This document shows positions 63,675 to 64,000 of a stretch of 64,000 nt of DNA, piece by piece. Origin of the DNA: Immundisolibacterales bacterium. Its GTDB lineage: Bacteria; Pseudomonadota; Gammaproteobacteria; HK1. The stretch covers positions 1-64,000 of the forward strand of contig JAPOPW010000013.1 of the NCBI GenBank assembly GCA_026712715.1. The letters run 5' to 3'. Under the pieces are notes generated by a model that saw only the letters and a list, made by a program, of their open reading frames with translations, had not been told where the DNA came from and made no database searches. A program made the position numbers and the translations under genes. Every line of letters begins with the position of its first letter. Positions within the stretch are counted from its first letter, which is position 1.

Positions 63675-64000
63675 CTACTCGGTGGTGACCGGCGCGTCGC
63701 GTCCCTCGAGCGCCGCCTCCATGGTGTGCCAGGGGAGCGTGGCGCACTTGACGCGCATGGGGAAGTCCTTCACCCCGAGGAGCGCCGCCAGCTTGCCGAG
63801 CCGATCGTGGTCCGGCTCGGCCTCTTCCACGAGCACGGCATGCATCGCGTCGAACAGCGACCGCGCTTCCTTGCCGGTCCGACCCTTGAGCGCCTGGGTC
63901 ATCATGGACGCGGACGCGGTCGAGATCGCGCAGCCCTCGCCGTCGAAGGCGATGTCCTCGATCACCCCGTCGCGGAGGGTCATGGATACCTCGACCTGGT
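63675..64000 (-). CDS. sufU: Iron-sulfur scaffold SufU, 5' end outside window
   Basis: The carboxy 108 codons of a NifU-like protein. DIAFDGEGCAISTASASMMT carries a conserved Cys, as does LLGVKDFPMRVKCATLPWHT near the end; the first Cys ligand would lie beyond the edge. SufU accepts sulfur from SufS or acts as a zinc-dependent persulfide shuttle. The frame is open through 64000. Upstream suf genes presumably continue to the right. Confidence 0.92.
   Translation of the reverse strand, partial: QVEVSMTLRDGVIEDIAFDGEGCAISTASASMMTQALKGRTGKEARSLFDAMHAVLVEEAEPDHDRLGKLAALLGVKDFPMRVKCATLPWHTMEAALEGRDAPVTTE

Overview
The window is very G+C-rich bacterial chromosome, dense with genes on both strands. 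Long antisense open frames are common but are by-products of the base composition. The best taxonomic clue is 41122-51851: leuB, a FimV-like gene, truA, trpF, trpB, trpA, accD, folC, a SPOR-domain gene, cvpA and purF in tight, often overlapping order. That arrangement is typical of Gammaproteobacteria and some Betaproteobacteria. Mpl, UbiX, Hsp15, QueG, DapD, cytochrome c' and a SUF operon fit a high-GC gammaproteobacterium. No rRNA or tRNA was seen, so the group cannot be narrowed further.

Layout. 1-1992 (-): the 5' part of a secreted protein with near-identical 112-residue repeats. 3041-3893 (-): a frameshifted EamA transporter. 4857-7118: an FAD monooxygenase and a short-chain dehydrogenase. 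7119-9696: a small island with a probable insertion-sequence scrap, a caspase/EF-hand/peptidoglycan-binding/FGE fusion protein and the tail of a Uma2 nuclease. 9769-14387: a polyol or sugar locus with a xylitol-type dehydrogenase, a decayed permease copy, a RbsABC-type transporter and an 84-bp tandem repeat carrying two strong hairpins. 14624-22812: housekeeping and redox genes (ubiX, mpl, an S24-like protein, SulP, hslR, a CCAEP-tail radical SAM protein divergent from tusD-tusC, cytochrome c').

23200-31567 is a carbohydrate locus. A MalFGE-type ABC transporter diverges from a sugar isomerase/epimerase, a 2-hydroxyacid dehydrogenase and three Gfo/Idh/MocA proteins, with a perfect 10+10-bp inverted repeat between the two arms. 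31731-35081 (-) holds an aberrant SDR, a nitroreductase and pncB. 35576-38760 is a three-gene set of HpaI-type aldolase, glycine-amidinotransferase-like enzyme and Gfo/Idh/MocA dehydrogenase. dapD and queG follow, then the leuB-purF housekeeping block.

51910-57545 holds class I fumarase, msrB, a second FGE-domain protein, an alpha/beta hydrolase, a TIGR04076-like protein and an aldo/keto reductase. 57725-62678 is a complete branched-chain amino-acid-type ABC transporter, with the binding protein divergent from livGFHM. The right edge (62781-64000, -) is the end of a SUF iron-sulfur operon: sufU, sufT-like gene and a Rieske ferredoxin.

The most unusual items are the caspase-FGE fusion and its remnant-flanked setting, the CCAEP radical SAM protein beside tusDC, the amidinotransferase operon, and the gene-end tandem repeat with hairpins. 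None of them is proven here to be a new system.
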